NCBI GenBank assembly: GCA_964468185.1
Contig: CAYXTR010000025.1
Coordinates: 1 to 64,000 of the forward strand
Direction: 5' to 3'
DNA: 64,000 bases
Origin: JANQFV01 sp964468185
GTDB lineage: Bacteria; Planctomycetota; Phycisphaerae; UBA1845; Fen-1342
Part shown: positions 42,074 to 50,715 of the stretch, piece by piece
Layout: each line of letters starts with the position of its first letter
Position numbering within the stretch: the stretch's first letter is position 1
Notes under the pieces: model-generated
Seen by the model: the letters and a program-made list of their open reading frames with translations, nothing else
The model's database searches: none
What the model was told of the DNA's origin: nothing
Position numbers and translations under genes: made by a program

Positions 42074-44047
42074 TTAGCCCGCCGGCCGGTTGCCCTTGCG
42101 GCGAGTCGCATCGAAGTGCGGCGCCTCCGTGGGTTGGACGGGGCGCCGTCGCTTGGGAACGGCGATCTCCTCGCGGCCCGCGAGGTATGCCCCCGTGACC
42201 GAATCACCGGCCTTTTCCAGGTCGCCCCGCGATCCCTCGGCGACAACCTCACCACCACGCACTCCCGCCCCGGGTCCGAAATCAACCAGGTGATCCGCCG
42301 CATCCATCGTGTCGCGATCGTGCTCGACCACCACGACCGTGTTCCCCATGTCGCGCAACCGCTTGAGCGAGGTGAGCAAGCGCCGCTGATCACGCGGATG
42401 CAGTCCGATACTCGGCTCATCCAATACATACAATACCCCCACGAGCCCGCAGCCAATCTGACTCGCCAGCCGAATCCGCTGCGACTCCCCACCCGACAAC
42501 GTCGGCGCCGGCCGATCCAGCGTCAGATAATCCAATCCCACATCCAGCAGGAAACGCAACCGGGCACGAATCTCCTTCAGCGGCTCCTCAGCCACCAGGC
42601 GCTGCACGCCCTCCAGCGCCAGCCCATCGAGATACGTCAGCGCCCGCTGAATCGGTAACTGACACACTTCGTGAATGTTGAGCTGCGCTGCCGCCGTGTC
42701 ATCACCGCCAAGCCGTCCGGCAATGCGCACCGCCAGGGGCTGCGGCTTCAGCCGCCCGCCGCCACAACGTGCACACACCGTCTGCCGCATGAACTGCTCA
42801 TAGAACCGGCGAACCATCGCCGACCGCGCCTTCATGTGCCGCGCATGAAGCTCAGCAACGAGGCCCTCATAAGTGCCCCCATGTTTCCAAGTACCGCCCC
42901 GCCCCCGCCATTCGAACGTGATATGCGCGTCGCCCGTTCCATAAAGCAGCGCCTGCCGGGCCTGCTCCGGCAAGTCGCGCCAGGGCGTCCTCAAGTCGAC
43001 CCCCAGGTAGTCCGCCACCCCCTGGTAAATATGTCGCCGCCACCGTCCCGGCTTGTGCCGCAGCGCAGCCACACACGGTGCCAGGAAGTGCTTCGACGGA
43101 TCAGGAATCAACAGCTCCGGCACAAAATCGTACCGTGTGCCCAGACCATCGCAGTGTGGACACATCCCCTGCGGGCTGTTGAAGCTGAACATCTGCGGCG
43201 ACGGCGGCTCGAAACCCAGTTCGCACCGGGTGCATGCGAACGCCGCCGACAGCACAATGTCACGCGCACCGCCCGTACCAGCCTGCCGCCGCCGTTGCGA
43301 GACGTTTTCCGCCGCCGCCGGCAGCACCGAAGCGATGGCCGTACCATCGCCTGCTGTCAGCGCCGTATCAAGCGCCTCGGCGATCCGGGCCCGCTGATCA
43401 GGCTTGACGACCAGCCGGTCCACAACGACCTCAATATCATGGCGGCGATAGCGATCCAACTCGGGCGGGTCGGTCAACTCGATGATCTCGCCGTCGACCC
43501 GCGCACGCGCATAGCCCTGACGCAACAGCTCATCAAACAGATCGCGATACTCGCCCTTCTGCCCCCGGATTTTCGGCGCCAGCACCAATACACGCGTCCC
43601 CGGCCCCAGCGCCAACACCCGTGCGACCATCTGCTCACGCGTCTGGGCGCTGATCGGTGCGCGACAACCCGGACAGTGCTGCGTGCCGGCCCGCGCGAAG
43701 AGCACCCGCAGATAGTCGTGAATCTGGGTGATCGTGCCGACGGTACTCCGTGGATTCCACCCGCTCGTCTTCTGCTGGATCGAAATCGACGGCGCCAGCC
43801 CGCTGATCTGATCAACCTGCGGCTTCGGCAATTCGCCCATGAATTGCCGCGCGTACGCACTCAGCGACTCGATGTAGCGGCGCTGCCCCTCGGCGTACAG
43901 CGTGTCAAACGCCAGGCTACTCTTGCCGCTGCCGGAAACCCCCGTGAAACAGATGAGCTTGTTCTTCGGAATCGAAAGCGTCACGCCGCGGAGATTGTGC
44001 TCACGTGCCCCTACGACGCGAATAACCTCCGAATCCCGATCAGGCAT
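42074..44047 (-). CDS. Half-length UvrA: N-terminal half only
   Basis: 657 residues from the ATG at 44047 (GGAG six bases upstream). It contains a full N-type UvrA module: GVSGSGKSS at 36-44, the block YIESLSAYARQFMGELPKPQ, UvrB-binding region with CPGC, insertion-domain cysteines (CTRC, CPHC, CARC), LSGGESQR at 517 and LYVLDEPSIGLHPRD just after. It then stops shortly after the linker REEIAVPKRRRP, exactly where the C-half would begin in a 940-residue UvrA. Nothing downstream restores it. It may work with the C-N-C protein at 12174, as an independent UvrA-like ATPase, or be a truncated relic; the intact motifs argue against a relic. Confidence 0.88.
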   Translation of the reverse strand: MPDRDSEVIRVVGAREHNLRGVTLSIPKNKLICFTGVSGSGKSSLAFDTLYAEGQRRYIESLSAYARQFMGELPKPQVDQISGLAPSISIQQKTSGWNPRSTVGTITQIHDYLRVLFARAGTQHCPGCRAPISAQTREQMVARVLALGPGTRVLVLAPKIRGQKGEYRDLFDELLRQGYARARVDGEIIELTDPPELDRYRRHDIEVVVDRLVVKPDQRARIAEALDTALTAGDGTAIASVLPAAAENVSQRRRQAGTGGARDIVLSAAFACTRCELGFEPPSPQMFSFNSPQGMCPHCDGLGTRYDFVPELLIPDPSKHFLAPCVAALRHKPGRWRRHIYQGVADYLGVDLRTPWRDLPEQARQALLYGTGDAHITFEWRGRGGTWKHGGTYEGLVAELHARHMKARSAMVRRFYEQFMRQTVCARCGGGRLKPQPLAVRIAGRLGGDDTAAAQLNIHEVCQLPIQRALTYLDGLALEGVQRLVAEEPLKEIRARLRFLLDVGLDYLTLDRPAPTLSGGESQRIRLASQIGCGLVGVLYVLDEPSIGLHPRDQRRLLTSLKRLRDMGNTVVVVEHDRDTMDAADHLVDFGPGAGVRGGEVVAEGSRGDLEKAGDSVTGAYLAGREEIAVPKRRRPVQPTEAPHFDATRRKGNRPAG

Positions 44048-44156
44048 GATCACTCCAGTAACCGCAACGCCAATGTCCACCCTACAGCAACGGCCACGAA
44101 CGGCAATTCAGAAGCCGTGCGTGGCCGCCATGATCGTGTCCCGCAACGAGAGCCGC

Positions 44157-44729
44157 TTACGGCATTTCGATGATCGACTGCGTCTTGACCAACGTCCGCT
44201 CCTGCGGATACGCGTGGAAGGCGTAGACGTGGAACTCGCGATCCCGCGCCTCGTGATCAACGTACGTGAACGGTGCCAACTCGTTCTCCGCCCAGGCGGT
44301 GTACGCGTGGAACCAACCCCGCTTCTCAGTATGGCGCAGCAGGTCATGATGAACGGACTTGTACAGCGCTTCGTCCATGGTCTCGACCTGCGTGCTGACC
44401 ATGTAATTCCAGCCGTTGGACAGCTTCCGCTCGTGATCGCGCTCGCCCTTCAGGCGGAATCGCGAGAGCACACCCCGCGTCGGAAGCGTGTCATTTTCAC
44501 GGGCCAGAAGCTCCGTCAACACATTCGTACCGTCGGTGACCGTCACGACGTGACCGAGCCCGACGATCCAGATGTCCGCGGTATACTGACCTTGCCGCAC
44601 GCGATGGTCCGAATAATGCCGGAACAGCTCCGGGTGCAAACCGCGATCGAACACAAACAGATGCAGGTCAAGCGTTTGCAGCGCGGAAGGCCCGGCCTCG
44701 CGAGTGTTGTTCAGCATCTTCTCAGACAA
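44157..44729 (-). CDS. DUF2617-like protein
   Basis: 190 residues from a TTG at 44729, supported by GAGGT seven bases upstream; the in-frame ATG four codons later is an alternative. The pattern LHLFVFDRGLHPELFRHY, the block WIVGLGHVVTV, then VSTQVETMDEALYKSVHHDL and a C-terminal FHVYAFHAYPQERTLVKTQS matches my recollection of the DUF2617 family. The family is of unknown function. It is downstream of an extended -10 promoter. Confidence 0.7.
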   Translation of the reverse strand: MSEKMLNNTREAGPSALQTLDLHLFVFDRGLHPELFRHYSDHRVRQGQYTADIWIVGLGHVVTVTDGTNVLTELLARENDTLPTRGVLSRFRLKGERDHERKLSNGWNYMVSTQVETMDEALYKSVHHDLLRHTEKRGWFHAYTAWAENELAPFTYVDHEARDREFHVYAFHAYPQERTLVKTQSIIEMP

Positions 44730-44760
44730 CGATGTACCTCACTTCCTGTAGAAGCGTCTC

Positions 44761-44769
44761 AGTATAGCA
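44761..44769 (-). promoter_or_regulatory. Extended -10 promoter of the DUF2617-like gene
   Basis: Reading leftward, TGCTATACT occupies 44769-44761: a TATACT hexamer (five of six) with the TGn extension. No good -35 is present, which extended -10 promoters tolerate. It lies 32 bases upstream of the start codon. Confidence 0.45.
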
Positions 44770-44868
44770 CATTCGACCTCGACCGCACAGGAAAAAACGC
44801 GGTTGAGAGCCGGCCAGGGCCTCTTTCTGCCTCAATTGCCAGTCCCCTCCCCAGCCACGAACCGCAAA

Positions 44869-45213
44869 CTACGAATCGACTTGCTGCCTGTCGCCCAACG
44901 ACCTGAGCAGCCCAAAATCATATAGCCCCGTGCTGTGACCGTCGCGCCAGATCAACCGCAACGCATAGTTGCCCACCAACTCAGCACTTGCAGCCGTGGC
45001 ACTCCGCGCCTGCTCTTCCGCACTGGGTACGACCGGGAGCCGCCCGGGTTCACGTTCCTGATCGCGCCGCGCCTCGCGACAGCCGGCACACGGGCATTCC
45101 AGCCGCAGCATCCCTAGCGGATATACATCCAGCCGCCCGTCCGACCAGCGAATTCGCAGTTCCTTGTTCCGGTCGAGGTCAATTTCGCTCGGTCGAATTT
45201 CGTTTTCGCTCAC
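44869..45213 (-). CDS. DUF971 family protein
   Basis: 114 residues. The pattern LRIRWSDGRLDVYPLGMLRL, then ECPCAGCREA and the C-terminal GNYALRLIWRDGHSTGLYDF is typical of DUF971, the small domain also found at the N-terminus of gamma-butyrobetaine hydroxylases. Free-standing copies are widespread and may bind metal through the CPCAGC cysteines. It lies about 130 bases from the 3' end of accA in the same direction. No specific role can be given. Confidence 0.85.
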   Translation of the reverse strand: MSENEIRPSEIDLDRNKELRIRWSDGRLDVYPLGMLRLECPCAGCREARRDQEREPGRLPVVPSAEEQARSATAASAELVGNYALRLIWRDGHSTGLYDFGLLRSLGDRQQVDS

Positions 45214-45346
45214 GCCAGCCGGCTCATTGCCCCGTGCGGCCTACCCGTCGTCCAATGCGCTACGCCGATCTTCCCGCTGCTTACCACAGTTGCGTGCCGA
45301 CGACGGGCGGCCCTCCGATACGCCTCGCCGGCAGAATCCAACTGCC

Positions 45347-46420
45347 TTAGCCACCCGCACGCGCTGCCGATTTCGACCGCTTTCCCCGCGGCCGACTCTC
45401 CTTCGTCGGCGGTCGCACCGACGCGGCAAACTGCGATCCCAGCTTTCGCAGCCGGTCATAGCGGCGATTCAGCAGCTTCTGCATGTCCACGCCACGCAGG
45501 TCCCGCAGCGTCTTGCCAATCCACTTCTCCAAACTCGCTGCCGCGGCCTCCGGATCCCGGTGCGCCGCCCCCAGCGGCTCCGGAATAATGTGATCGATCA
45601 TGTCCAGGCTCTTCAATTCGCTCGGCGTCAGTCGCAGCGCCTCCGCGGCCTTTGCCGCGTGCTCACCCGACTTCCACAGAATCGCCGCACATCCCTCCGG
45701 ACTGATGACCGAGTAATACGCGTGCTCCATCACCGCCACTCGGTCCGCCACCGCGATACCCAGGGCGCCGCCGCTGCCACCCTCGCCGATAACCACAGCC
45801 GCGACCGGCGTCGGTAGCCGCGACATCTCCATCAGGCTGACCGCGATCGCCGAAGCAATGCCGCGTTCCTCGGCTTCCACGCCGGGGTAGGCGCCGGGCG
45901 TATCGACCAGACACACGATCGGCACCTTGAATTTCGCCGCCAGTTGCATCTTCTGAAGGGCCTTGCGATATCCTTCCGGATGCGCACAGCCGAAGTTGAC
46001 GTCGATTTTCTCGCGTGTGTCGCGTCCCTTCTGATGGGCGACGAGCATGAAACGATGACCCGCCAGCCGGGCGAACCCCGTGACAATCGCGCGATCATTA
46101 CCATAAAGCTTGTCGCCGTGCAGCTCGCAGAAGTCCCGCGCCAACAAGCGGATATAGTCGCGGGCCAACGGCCGGCGCGGGTGCCGCGCGATCAGCACCT
46201 TCTCCCATGGCGTGAGCTCTTGAAACGACTGTTTCAACGCCTTCTGCAACTGTTCACGGATACCGGAGATCACCTCAGAATAGTCGCGCCCGGATTCGGC
46301 CTGGAGCGCCTCGAGGCGATGAATCTCCTGCTCCATCTTCGCGATGGGCTTCTCAAACTCAAGCACGTGCGTAGCGTTGCCCGCCGACGACGTGCGATTG
46401 GTAGTCGGTGTTGTGCTCAT
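45347..46420 (-). CDS. accA: Acetyl-CoA carboxylase carboxyltransferase subunit alpha
   Basis: 357 residues. After the helical N-terminus (FEKPIAKMEQEIHRLEAL) comes the carboxyltransferase core: ELHGDKLYGNDRAIVTGFAR, FGCAHPEGYRKALQKMQLAA, PIVCLVDTPGAYPGVEAEER and VIGEGGSGGALGIAVADRV, all typical of AccA. Together with AccD it transfers the carboxyl group from biotin to acetyl-CoA, the first step of fatty acid synthesis. The C-terminal 35 residues are basic and extra. accD is not in this window. Divergent from purL. Confidence 0.97.
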   Translation of the reverse strand: MSTTPTTNRTSSAGNATHVLEFEKPIAKMEQEIHRLEALQAESGRDYSEVISGIREQLQKALKQSFQELTPWEKVLIARHPRRPLARDYIRLLARDFCELHGDKLYGNDRAIVTGFARLAGHRFMLVAHQKGRDTREKIDVNFGCAHPEGYRKALQKMQLAAKFKVPIVCLVDTPGAYPGVEAEERGIASAIAVSLMEMSRLPTPVAAVVIGEGGSGGALGIAVADRVAVMEHAYYSVISPEGCAAILWKSGEHAAKAAEALRLTPSELKSLDMIDHIIPEPLGAAHRDPEAAAASLEKWIGKTLRDLRGVDMQKLLNRRYDRLRKLGSQFAASVRPPTKESRPRGKRSKSAARAGG

Positions 46421-46813
46421 AATCTCCTAACCAGACAGGCCGCGCCAAACAGCAGGGTCAGCACCTGCACCCCGTTCTGCCTGTATGAAGCGGGGATGCT
46501 ACTACTTCACCGGCTCCCAATGCAAGAGTATTCTGCCCTTCTAGGGAGCATTTGCAGGCGGATTCCCGTCGAGTCGCTCGGCAATCGGCACCTAACATAT
46601 TTCTCCGCAACACTTTGCACAACTATCATTCTCGTATGGCCCGTGAGCGATTCCAGGCGGCTCCTCAGCCACGAACACGACCGCCGTCCGCAGCCCGCTT
46701 ACCCAGGCGCCTGCCCGACGCAGGACGCGACGCCGACCGCACCAGCGGCTATCATTCGCCCTGCGTGTCTAAAAAGCGTAGACCATTGCCGAGCGATTTC
46801 AACGGGATCATCC
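46421..46813. other. Divergent intergenic region between accA and purL
   Basis: Nearly 400 bases with no supported gene. Rightward, TTCTCC at 46601-46606 and TATCAT at 46624-46629 are 17 bases apart and could be a weak purL promoter. An open frame in purL register extends left into accA antisense, but it has no start signal. No purine riboswitch or PurR-like box was recognised. Confidence 0.4.
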
Positions 46814-49813
46814 ATGCCAGTCTACCGCATCGAACTCGGACCTCGTCTAACCCATTCCGCGCATGACGAACGCTCCCAGCTCCTCCGCCAGCTCCGCAGT
46901 GCAGGATTATCGGAGGCCCGGAGTGTGCGTGCCTCACGTCTGTTCCTGATCGAGGGCCGTCTCTCCCACGCAGATGTCGAGCAGTTGGCGGGCAGCCTGC
47001 TCGCCGATCCCGTCGTCGAGTCAGCCACGATCTGCACCGCGGACGATCCGCTGCCCCAGGTCACCGGCGACCACGTCGCGTTCGAAGTCCACCCGCGTCC
47101 CGGCGTCATGGACCCGGTCGCACTCAGCACGCACCGCGAGCTCCAGTCCGCCGGCTATGACGTGGACATCGTGCGCACGGGTCGTCGCTTCATCGTCGCC
47201 GGCCCCGATGACCCGGACCGTGTTCACGCCGTTGCCGCCCGCATTGTCGCCAACGACTGCATTGAGCAACTGATTCCCGGCGCCGCCCCGATCGCGCCGG
47301 CTCCGCGCCCGCCGATCTTCGCGTTCGAGCTGCGGCACGTGGCGCTGCGCGACCTGGACGACGCCGCACTCGACGAACTCTCGCGCGCGGCCCACCTGTT
47401 TCTCTCGCGGGCCGAGATGCAGACCATCCGCGCCTACTTTCAGCAGCTCGACCGCGAGCCCACCGACCTCGAGCTCGAAACGCTTGCGCAAACGTGGTCC
47501 GAACACTGCGTGCACAAGACCCTTAGAAGCGCGATCGTCTACCGCGGTGCCGCTCTGCCCGACCCGACGAATCCCAACGCTGCCCCACCGCAGCCCAGCG
47601 AGCGACACTACGACAACCTCCTCCGCGACACCATCGCAAAGGCGACGGACGAACTCATCACCGCTGGCCGCGGTCCCCAATGCCTCTCCGTCTTCAAAGA
47701 CAACGCCGGCGTCATCTCGTTCGACAACGACTTCGGCATCGCCTTCAAAGTCGAAACGCACAACCACCCCTCCGCTATCGAGCCCTATGGCGGGGCCGCC
47801 ACCGGCATCGGCGGTGTCATTCGCGACGTCATCGGCTGTGGCCTGGGTGCCCGACCGATCGCTAATACCGACGTCTTCTGCGTCGCCCCCGGCGATTGGC
47901 CCCTGGACAAGCTACCCAAAGGCGTTCTGCACCCGGCGCGCGTTCTTCGTGGCGTTGTCGGTGGCGTCGCCGATTACGGCAACCGCATGGGCATCCCCAC
48001 GGTCAATGGCGCCGTGTATTTCGACCCCCGCTATCTCGGGAACCCGCTGGTCTTCGCTGGCAGCGTCGGCCTCATCCCACGTGACCGCGTGGAGAAACAC
48101 GCCCAGCCCGGCGATCGCGTCGTCGTCATCGGCGGCCGCACCGGCCGCGACGGCATTCACGGCGCCACGTTTTCCTCCGCCGAGCTCACCGACTCCCACG
48201 CCGACGAGTTCTCCCACGCTGTGCAGATCGGCAACGCCATCACCGAGAAACGCTTCCTCGATGCCATCATGCACGCCCGCGACGCCGACGGCGGTTGCCT
48301 CTACACCGCCATCACGGATTGCGGAGCCGGCGGCTTGAGCAGCGCGGTCGGGGAGATGGGCGAAGAGGTCGGCGTCGTGGTCGACCTGGACGATGTCCCC
48401 CTCAAGTACGCCGGCCTGCGCTACGACGAAATCTGGATCAGCGAAGCCCAGGAGCGCATGGTCGTCGCGGTTCCGCCTGACAGCCTCAACCGCTTCCTCG
48501 AGATCATGGCCAACGAAGAAGTCGAAGCCACGGTCATCGGTACCTTCGGCCACACGCATGACGACGGCAGCATCCGCGGCCCGCGCCTGACCGTTCGCTA
48601 CGCCGGCACCGTCGTTGGCGACCTTGACATGCAGTTCCTTCACCACGGCGTGCCGAAGATCGAGCGCATCGCCGATTGGTCTGCACCCGCGATGCCCGCC
48701 AACAGCGCCCCAGGTGCGCCTCCCAGCGAGCCGCAGGACTTGCTCGCCCAATTGCAAGCCACATTGGCCCGTCCGAACGTGGCCTCCAAAGCTTGGATTA
48801 TCCGCCAGTACGACCACGAGGTGCAGGGTGGCAGCGTCATCAAGCCACTGGTCGGCCCCGGTCGCGGTCCGTCTGACGGCGCCGTCCTGCAACCGCGTCT
48901 TGCCTCCAATCGCGCGATCGCCCTGGGCTGCGGCCTGGCGCCCCACCTGTCCGACCAGGATCCCTACTGGATGGCGGCCGCTGCGATCGATGAGGCCATC
49001 CGCAATGTCGTCTGCGTCGGTGGTAACCCGTCCGAGACGGCGATCCTGGACAACTTCTGCTGGGGCTCCAGCGAAGATCCATACCAACTCGGCGCCCTGG
49101 TCCGCGCCTGCCAGGCCTGCTACGACGCCGCCGTCATCTACGGCGTTCCCTTTATCTCCGGAAAGGACTCGCTCAACAACGAGTTCGCCCTCGACGCGGC
49201 TGACGTCGAACTGCTCATTCAGGCACTCAACGATCGTGCCGCCATCGATGCGCGCGACCATAGCCACTGGCAGAAAATCCTCCCCCATCTCGCCCAGCGC
49301 CTCCGCACACGCCGCCGCCTCGCGATTCCGCCGACACTCCTCATCAGCGCCCTGAGCATCGTGCCGGATGTACGACGATGCGTGACGCCTGACCTGAAAT
49401 CGACGGGCGGCGCTGTGCTCCTCGTCGGTGGGCTGCCCGTCTCCGGCTTTTCACTGAACGACGCTGCGGCAATCCACCAAGCCGTCGCGCGGTTGATCTC
49501 ACACGGCCACGTTCGGGCTTGTCACGACGTCTCCGATGGCGGCTGGCTTACCGCGCTGGCGGAAATGTGCATCGCTGGCGACCGTGGCGTCGCGCTTGCC
49601 GATCATGCGTCCGAACTGGATCCGTGGGAGGAGCAGGCCGCGGCTTATCTGATCGAGCCGCGAGATTCTGCCGCTGCCGCGCGCGAGCTCGGCGCCGCCG
49701 ACATATCCTGCACGCCAGTGGCCAACATCCGTGCGGACGCAGCACTCCATTGCTCCGGTCGTCAAATCGCCGTGTCCACCCTGCGGCAGGCCTGGTCAGA
49801 TCACCCGGCTTGA
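46814..49813 (+). CDS. purL: Phosphoribosylformylglycinamidine synthase, PurS-PurL fusion type
   Basis: 999 residues from the ATG at 46814. Residues about 1-160 are PurS-like (two units beginning PVYRIELGPR and VAFEVHPRPGVMDP). The ATP-grasp-like synthetase follows: SEHCVHKTLRSAI with the active-site His, FKDNAGVISFDNDFGIAFKV, then ETHNHPSAIEPYGGAATGIG and DGIHGATFSSAEL. The C-terminal half repeats the fold (FISGKDSLNNEF). There is no glutaminase domain, so ammonia must come from a separate PurQ, not seen here. It makes formylglycinamidine ribotide in purine synthesis. Small PurL is about 740 residues and the fused-glutaminase type about 1300, so this is intermediate. Confidence 0.95.
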   Translation: MPVYRIELGPRLTHSAHDERSQLLRQLRSAGLSEARSVRASRLFLIEGRLSHADVEQLAGSLLADPVVESATICTADDPLPQVTGDHVAFEVHPRPGVMDPVALSTHRELQSAGYDVDIVRTGRRFIVAGPDDPDRVHAVAARIVANDCIEQLIPGAAPIAPAPRPPIFAFELRHVALRDLDDAALDELSRAAHLFLSRAEMQTIRAYFQQLDREPTDLELETLAQTWSEHCVHKTLRSAIVYRGAALPDPTNPNAAPPQPSERHYDNLLRDTIAKATDELITAGRGPQCLSVFKDNAGVISFDNDFGIAFKVETHNHPSAIEPYGGAATGIGGVIRDVIGCGLGARPIANTDVFCVAPGDWPLDKLPKGVLHPARVLRGVVGGVADYGNRMGIPTVNGAVYFDPRYLGNPLVFAGSVGLIPRDRVEKHAQPGDRVVVIGGRTGRDGIHGATFSSAELTDSHADEFSHAVQIGNAITEKRFLDAIMHARDADGGCLYTAITDCGAGGLSSAVGEMGEEVGVVVDLDDVPLKYAGLRYDEIWISEAQERMVVAVPPDSLNRFLEIMANEEVEATVIGTFGHTHDDGSIRGPRLTVRYAGTVVGDLDMQFLHHGVPKIERIADWSAPAMPANSAPGAPPSEPQDLLAQLQATLARPNVASKAWIIRQYDHEVQGGSVIKPLVGPGRGPSDGAVLQPRLASNRAIALGCGLAPHLSDQDPYWMAAAAIDEAIRNVVCVGGNPSETAILDNFCWGSSEDPYQLGALVRACQACYDAAVIYGVPFISGKDSLNNEFALDAADVELLIQALNDRAAIDARDHSHWQKILPHLAQRLRTRRRLAIPPTLLISALSIVPDVRRCVTPDLKSTGGAVLLVGGLPVSGFSLNDAAAIHQAVARLISHGHVRACHDVSDGGWLTALAEMCIAGDRGVALADHASELDPWEEQAAAYLIEPRDSAAAARELGAADISCTPVANIRADAALHCSGRQIAVSTLRQAWSDHPA

Positions 49814-49822
49814 TTGATCCGT

Positions 49823-50008
49823 TCAGCGCATTCGGTGCGCGTCGTCACCGCGTTGCCCGAACTGCATGCCAGTTGCATCAGCACCAACCGGGGCTTGTTG
49901 GCGCGGCGCACACGCAATCTCCCGCCAGATCCAATATGCCACGGCTACGACTTCCACGATCGTGACTGCTACGCCGCCGACGATCAGCAGCCCATTGACC
50001 CATATCAC
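49823..50008 (-). CDS. Small single-pass membrane protein, unknown
   Basis: 61 residues from a GTG at 50008 with AAGGAA eight bases upstream; an upstream GTG at 50041 adds 11 basic residues. One hydrophobic helix (VNGLLIVGGVAVTIVEVVAV), then a polar C-terminus with one Cys. It converges with purL, nine bases apart. Composition and ribosome binding site support it, but it is short and unrecognised. Confidence 0.4.
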   Translation of the reverse strand: MIWVNGLLIVGGVAVTIVEVVAVAYWIWREIACAPRQQAPVGADATGMQFGQRGDDAHRMR

Positions 50009-50110
50009 GGCAGATTCCTTCGCGCGTCGCTTCCGCAGCACCCCAACTGTTCATAGAATGGCCACCATGACTTGATATCGCAAGCAGCCGCCAGGAGTGC
50101 CCGCTACCTC

Positions 50111-50647
50111 ATGACAATGGACCCCAACCCACCGGCGACGGCCGCGACTGCCAGGGAACGTGTGCAGCGCGACACGCTCAAACGCCGCCGCCGCCGCGTA
50201 ATTCGCAGCTCACTCACCGTGGTCGTTATTACCGCGGTGCTGATCCTCCTGTCCGTGATCAACCGTAACCGGCAGGCGATCGATGGATGCCGGGAGCGGA
50301 TGCAGGCCGCGGCCACACAGCTCGAAGAGCAGTATCAACGTGGCGATCTTCGCCCGGGTCGCCTGTCGCTCGCACACGTGAAAGGCGACCCGGCCCAGGA
50401 GCGCCGCCTCGAACGCTGGCGCAACCACGTGATCCTCAACTACCGTTTCTCAGAACTCGCCAGCGCCTCGCGAGAAGTCGGGGTCTGCTGCTGCAAGCGG
50501 CCGCATGATCGCCTGTTCGGTCCCCGCGGGCGCCATGTCATGATCTTTTCCGTCGAGAAAGGGGCTTTCACGGTGCGTTGGTTCGAGGAGGCCGCGCTCC
50601 AAGCCCGTTCCGATGAGCTCGGCCTCTACCTCGACGTCATGCCCTGA
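50111..50647 (+). CDS. Single-pass membrane protein with a Cys cluster, unknown
   Basis: 178 residues from the ATG at 50111 (the in-frame 50072 is also possible; AGGAG lies at 50093). A basic segment (LKRRRRRVIRSS) precedes one transmembrane helix (LTVVVITAVLILLSVI), so the rest probably faces outward. The outer part is helical and then contains GVCCCKRPHDRLFGPRGRHV, a triple cysteine followed by basic residues, and ends FEEAALQARSDELGLYLDVM. No family recognised. Confidence 0.6.
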   Translation: MTMDPNPPATAATARERVQRDTLKRRRRRVIRSSLTVVVITAVLILLSVINRNRQAIDGCRERMQAAATQLEEQYQRGDLRPGRLSLAHVKGDPAQERRLERWRNHVILNYRFSELASASREVGVCCCKRPHDRLFGPRGRHVMIFSVEKGAFTVRWFEEAALQARSDELGLYLDVMP

Positions 50648-50715
50648 CCCGCGCGGCCCAAGGCCGCCGAAGGCCCGCAATCGACAGATTCCCAGGCGCT
50701 GACTATCCTCTCGTC

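Noticed and set aside
42671..44173. 500-codon rightward ORF
   Set aside because: Antisense of the half-length uvrA and Arg/Gln/His-rich.
45944..46813. 290-codon N-terminal extension of purL
   Set aside because: It overlaps accA antisense and a divergent intergenic region; PurS-like homology begins at the ATG at 46814.
47912..49288. 458-codon leftward ORF
   Set aside because: Antisense of purL.
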